DNA of 64,000 bases from Volvariella volvacea V23. Its lineage: Eukaryota > Basidiomycota > Agaricomycetes > Agaricales > Pluteaceae. The notes beneath the pieces are model-generated. The model was not told the origin of the DNA. It made no database searches and saw only the letters and a program-made list of their open reading frames with translations. This document shows positions 60,993 through 64,000 of this stretch, piece by piece; position 1 is the first letter of the stretch, and every line of letters starts with the position of its first letter. The position numbers and the translations under genes were made by a program. Location of the stretch: positions 72,225-136,224 of the forward strand of contig KB722762.1 of the NCBI GenBank assembly GCA_000349905.1, given 5' to 3'.

Positions 60993-62353
60993 TCACGATG
61001 ATCCCACAGTAAAGGATTCTCCACACCCGCAAGAATCCTTAATATTCGGATTCTTGAACGTAAACTTGGAACTGTAAAATAAGAAGCAACACCATCAGAT
61101 GACATATCCCATGATATAAAAATTGGGCAAAGGGAAGGGTACAGGGCAGAATCCCACCCATCCCAATCCATCACAAAAAGCCATACTCACCTAAGAGGAT
61201 CCTCCGTCCAATCCATCTCACTTCCAATAATCGAAAACAAAGCTTTCGAATCGACCAAGACCTTAACGCCGTCCTGTTCCACCACTTCATCAAACTTTCC
61301 CGGCTTCTCTACGTAGTCTAGATGGTACGAAAGTCCTGCGCATCCTTTGTTCCTTACACCTATTCGGATAAGTTGCGGTGTGGGTCCGCTGAGTAGGTTG
61401 CGTAGCCGTGTCACAGCTGTTGGAGTCTGTAAGGTTTGGTTGTGGTTTTGATGTTGATGTTGAATTAAAGTCGTGTCGGTGTCGTGTCGTGAGCAACACA
61501 CGAAGGGTGTGCGTCCGAAATCGAGAGAGGTGTTGTCGACCACGTTATCGGGTGATATGCCAACACGAGCATCAAGACCCGGACCATTCCGTCCACACAA
61601 CGCACAACATCCAGTACACCGCAAAAACCCAGAGCAGGCGTCCATCAAAACCCGACAATTCACAGTTTCAGAAAAATCACATTTGACAAGAGAACAAGTC
61701 CGGAGATTGCAGAACGAGACATGTGCCATCGGGAAGCGAGACATGTTGTTTTTTTTTTTTGGACACGTCGCACACACGCACAGGCATGCAAGCGTGACAA
61801 GGTGGGGTATGTCAGCACCAGGACAGCACAGGTACGCGGGAGAGGAACGCGAGAAGGAAGGTGCCAATTGAGGAAGACGAGCGTAAATCCGCAATTGCAG
61901 CACATAAGAGGGAATACCAAACCAAAACCACAATCAGCACTTTATTCAACCTCCGGAACATGACAAAGAGCAAGAACAGGAAGGACTACTCACGATACTC
62001 AACACAGCCTTGGTGGACCTTATCTTCGGCCTCGGTTTCTCGACTTTAGGTGCAGGTGGAGGAGGCGCAGCCGTCTGCGGTGCAGCAGCGTCATGGGACA
62101 GCTGCGCTGGTGTTGGTATCGATGCATGACCTGTTGCAGACGAAGGTGAAAGTGGTGACGTTGAAGGTGTGGCTGAGGAGTGGGTTGTGGTAGTAGTAGT
62201 TGCTGCACTAGATGACGACGATGGGGAACGTAGGGCAGACATCATAGCTCTCCGGGTATGGACGGTGTGGACTGGATGCGGATAACAGGGATACAGGAAG
62301 GGCAATGACGCATATCTAGCCGCATGCTGGACTCTGGAAACGCGGAGTGACAT
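60993..62353 (-). CDS. isa1: ISA1, mitochondrial A-type Fe-S cluster assembly protein
   Basis: Acts in the mitochondrial matrix to make [4Fe-4S] clusters for aconitase-like and radical-SAM enzymes. Three exons: 62353-61994, 61426-61191, 61071-60993; 675 nt, 224 residues. The N-terminus is Arg/Ser-rich without acids (MSLRVSRVQHAARYASLPFL), a typical presequence, followed by a Ser/Thr/Pro-rich linker of about 70 residues. The core runs KIRSTKAVLSI-TPTAVTRLRNLL, then VRNKGCAGLSYHLDYVE, and the paired Cys DSCGCGESFTV at the end, giving the three conserved cysteines. The first intron is 567 nt, ten times the local norm. Confidence 0.92.
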
Positions 62354-63077
62354 CGCTGGCTGTTGTGCTTGTGGGGTTTCTTCCCAAGAATCAGAGTGCG
62401 AGTGTGATTTCCCAAGACGAGATTGAGGCCGTCAGGAAAGCTGTAGAAAGGGCCGAGCTAGCTAGCCAAATTGCGTGCGACAAGTGCGCAAGACGATGAA
62501 GATTGGGAGGGGATAAGGATAAGGTCGAGGTCAAGGTCAGAAATGGCGATGCGCTGTTTTTGTAACCCGCCTCGACAGCCAGATTTACCCGAGCATCCCT
62601 GCTCTTCCGGTTGCTGACACACTGTTGACCGATGTTTAGTCAGGCCCTCCCAGCCAATCGAATGTCTCGCATTACCACTCAGGCCAGAAAGCGCTGACGG
62701 AAACGCCTGTGCTGTTGTTCTCGTACAGCCCAGGCCATGACTCCATAGCATGCTGTTCTGACTCTGATACCTATTACTCTGAATGATCTTGATAATTAAC
62801 GGGTCCCGAAGCGTGCAAGTCCAGACTTGGACACCAAGGTCCCGACCCTAATAAGCCCCTACTAGACTGCACTGTGGGATGTGCACGTCCATGGCATGGG
62901 GATTGGGGATATCAAAATAAATGCACAATCGAGCAACCTGAACGAGAGAAGAATGAAGATTGTAAAGTGGTGTGATATACATGTTTCCTGTCCACACAGA
63001 ATCGCGCCAAGCTAGCCTCCTCAGTCTCGCAAAGGTAACGCTTGGACAACCCCAAACTCCAGTGACCTGTCCACACC
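62354..63077. other. intergenic
   Basis: About 720 bp upstream of ISA1 and downstream of the BAR-SH3 gene. The open frame at 62458-62751 is unsupported. Nothing else seen. Confidence 0.45.
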
Positions 63078-64000
63078 TCATGCTTCCTGGACGTAATTCC
63101 CTAAACGCAAAATAGTCAACACGGCATCCCCAAATCGCTAACCGACGGCACTCACCAGGGAACACGCCCTGCACCCCATTCAGCCTCCCAGTCCACCAAT
63201 CTTCCGAGCTCGGAGTTTTCTCAACAATCTCTATACGATCTCCAACAGAGAACGACAAATCTCCATCCGCCTAATTTCGCATATGCACGCATACACAACA
63301 TCAACCAAACCAATAGGACAATGACAACGCACGGCAACCCACCTGAGCAGTGAAATCGTACAAGGCAACCACATATTGTGGTTTCGGTGCAACCTTTGGT
63401 TTAGGCTTCAACGGTGGAGGCGGTGGCGGAGCCCTCTTCGTCGGTGCCGACGAAGCAGATGTTGCTGCAGACACCACCGATGCGAAACCACCTGGAGAAG
63501 GTGGCGCAAATGACTTGGCAGCCGGCGTCGAGGGCGTATAAGGCGGTGGTGCAGCCGCCGACGCTGAAGAGCCCAAACTTGGAGGAGGCGGTGGAGGGGC
63601 TTTCTTGAAGGTGCTGCTAACACTAGAAGGACTACGACTTGGTGGTGGGAGACGAGAATTGGCGGTGCCGACGCTGAGACTAGATGCCCCTGGTGAACGG
63701 ACTGTGCCGTTTGCGAGTCGGTTTTGTTGGACGAGTTTTGCTGGGGAAGGGGTTGGTGGATGCGATATGAAGCGATGTGTGAGTTGGACTTACAGGTCGA
63801 GATCAATCTCTTTACTATCTGCAACTCTTCGATACGTTGCCAAGCATCTGTTCGCTTCGCTTCGTAATCCTGTTCAACAGCTGCACCAGAAGAATTCGAA
63901 ATATCATATTTCGCTTCTTCAGCGAAATGATTCATCTTCTCCAGCAACATGTAATAGATATTCAATCTATTCCAGCCATGAGCTTCCTCTTTCAGCGGAG
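63078..64000 (-). CDS. BAR-SH3 protein (amphiphysin/Rvs167-like), 3' part
   Basis: The 5' end lies beyond the window. Exons inside: 64000-63794 (frame open to the edge), 63740-63343, 63270-63156, 63100-63078. The first segment (NIYYMLLEKMNHFAEEAKYD, RTDAWQRIEELQIVKRL) fits the last helix of a BAR domain, though this is the weaker part of the call. A Ser/Pro-rich linker with polyproline stretches (KAPPPPPPS, RAPPPPPPLKPKPK) follows. The SH3 domain is clear: YVVALYDFTAQ-ADGDLSFSVGD, EDWWTGRLNG, GVFPG-NYVQ. Such proteins link membrane curvature in endocytosis to the actin machinery. The last coding exon is only 23 nt. Confidence 0.85.

Overview
The window is nuclear DNA of a filamentous basidiomycete, most likely an agaricomycete (mushroom-type) fungus. 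The evidence is dense short introns (mostly 50-70 nt, GT-AG, pyrimidine-poor, with CTAAC/CTGAC-like branch sites), short intergenic gaps, many divergent gene pairs, and several protein types typical of Agaricomycetes: a Thr/Asp-rich N-glycosylatable single-pass membrane protein, an Asn/Gly-rich secreted protein, and small four-helix DUF7704-like membrane proteins. No tRNA, rRNA, CRISPR, complete transposon or viral gene was recognised. I rebuilt spliced gene models by eye. For every multi-exon model that lies wholly inside the window, the summed coding length is a multiple of three with an open frame; that supports the models but does not replace transcript evidence.

Layout. 1-1371 (+): 3' part of a YAP1/PAP1-type bZIP factor. 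2917-8042 (-): SNF2/STH1-type remodelling ATPase (QLQ, HSA, helicase, SnAC, bromodomain). 8263-11556 (+): Ku80, divergent from SNF2. 11761-12110 (-): broken copy of the next gene. 12349-14501 (-): unrecognised 699-residue protein. 15293-17494 (-): SRP68. 17606-19134 (+): GET3, sharing a 111-bp promoter with SRP68. 20593-22361 (-): secreted low-complexity protein. 23909-24724 (-): SAP30-like protein. 25347-27146 (+): chorismate synthase. 27856-29494 (-): unknown protein with a four-tryptophan tail. 30460-32566 (-): YvcK/CofD-like protein. 33086-36647 (+): three tandem small membrane protein genes with the same exon structure. 36762-38237 (-): single-pass membrane protein. 38515-42773 (+): GCN20/ABC-F ATPase with 25 exons. 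44003-44515 (-): 94-residue protein. 45735-51336 (+): DNA topoisomerase II. 52010-56327 (-): rhodanese-like plus tyrosine phosphatase protein with a roughly 500-residue insertion in the catalytic domain. 56328-60992: gene-poor gap. 60993-62353 (-): mitochondrial ISA1. 63078-64000 (-): 3' part of a BAR-SH3 protein.

Functional themes are housekeeping: chromatin and DNA maintenance (SNF2, Ku80, SAP30-like, TOP2), protein targeting to the ER (SRP68 and GET3 back to back), translation control (GCN20), aromatic amino acid synthesis (ARO2) and Fe-S assembly (ISA1). The accessory part is 29.5-38.3 kb (YvcK-like gene, membrane-protein triplet, single-pass membrane protein) and 11.7-14.5 kb (unknown gene and its broken copy). 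The most unusual signals are an 18-nt GET3 exon carrying the P-loop between two GC-AG introns, an identical 8-nt exon kept in all three tandem membrane-protein genes, the large insertion inside the phosphatase domain, and a short poly(A)-tailed insert flanked by 18-nt direct repeats near 60.5 kb.
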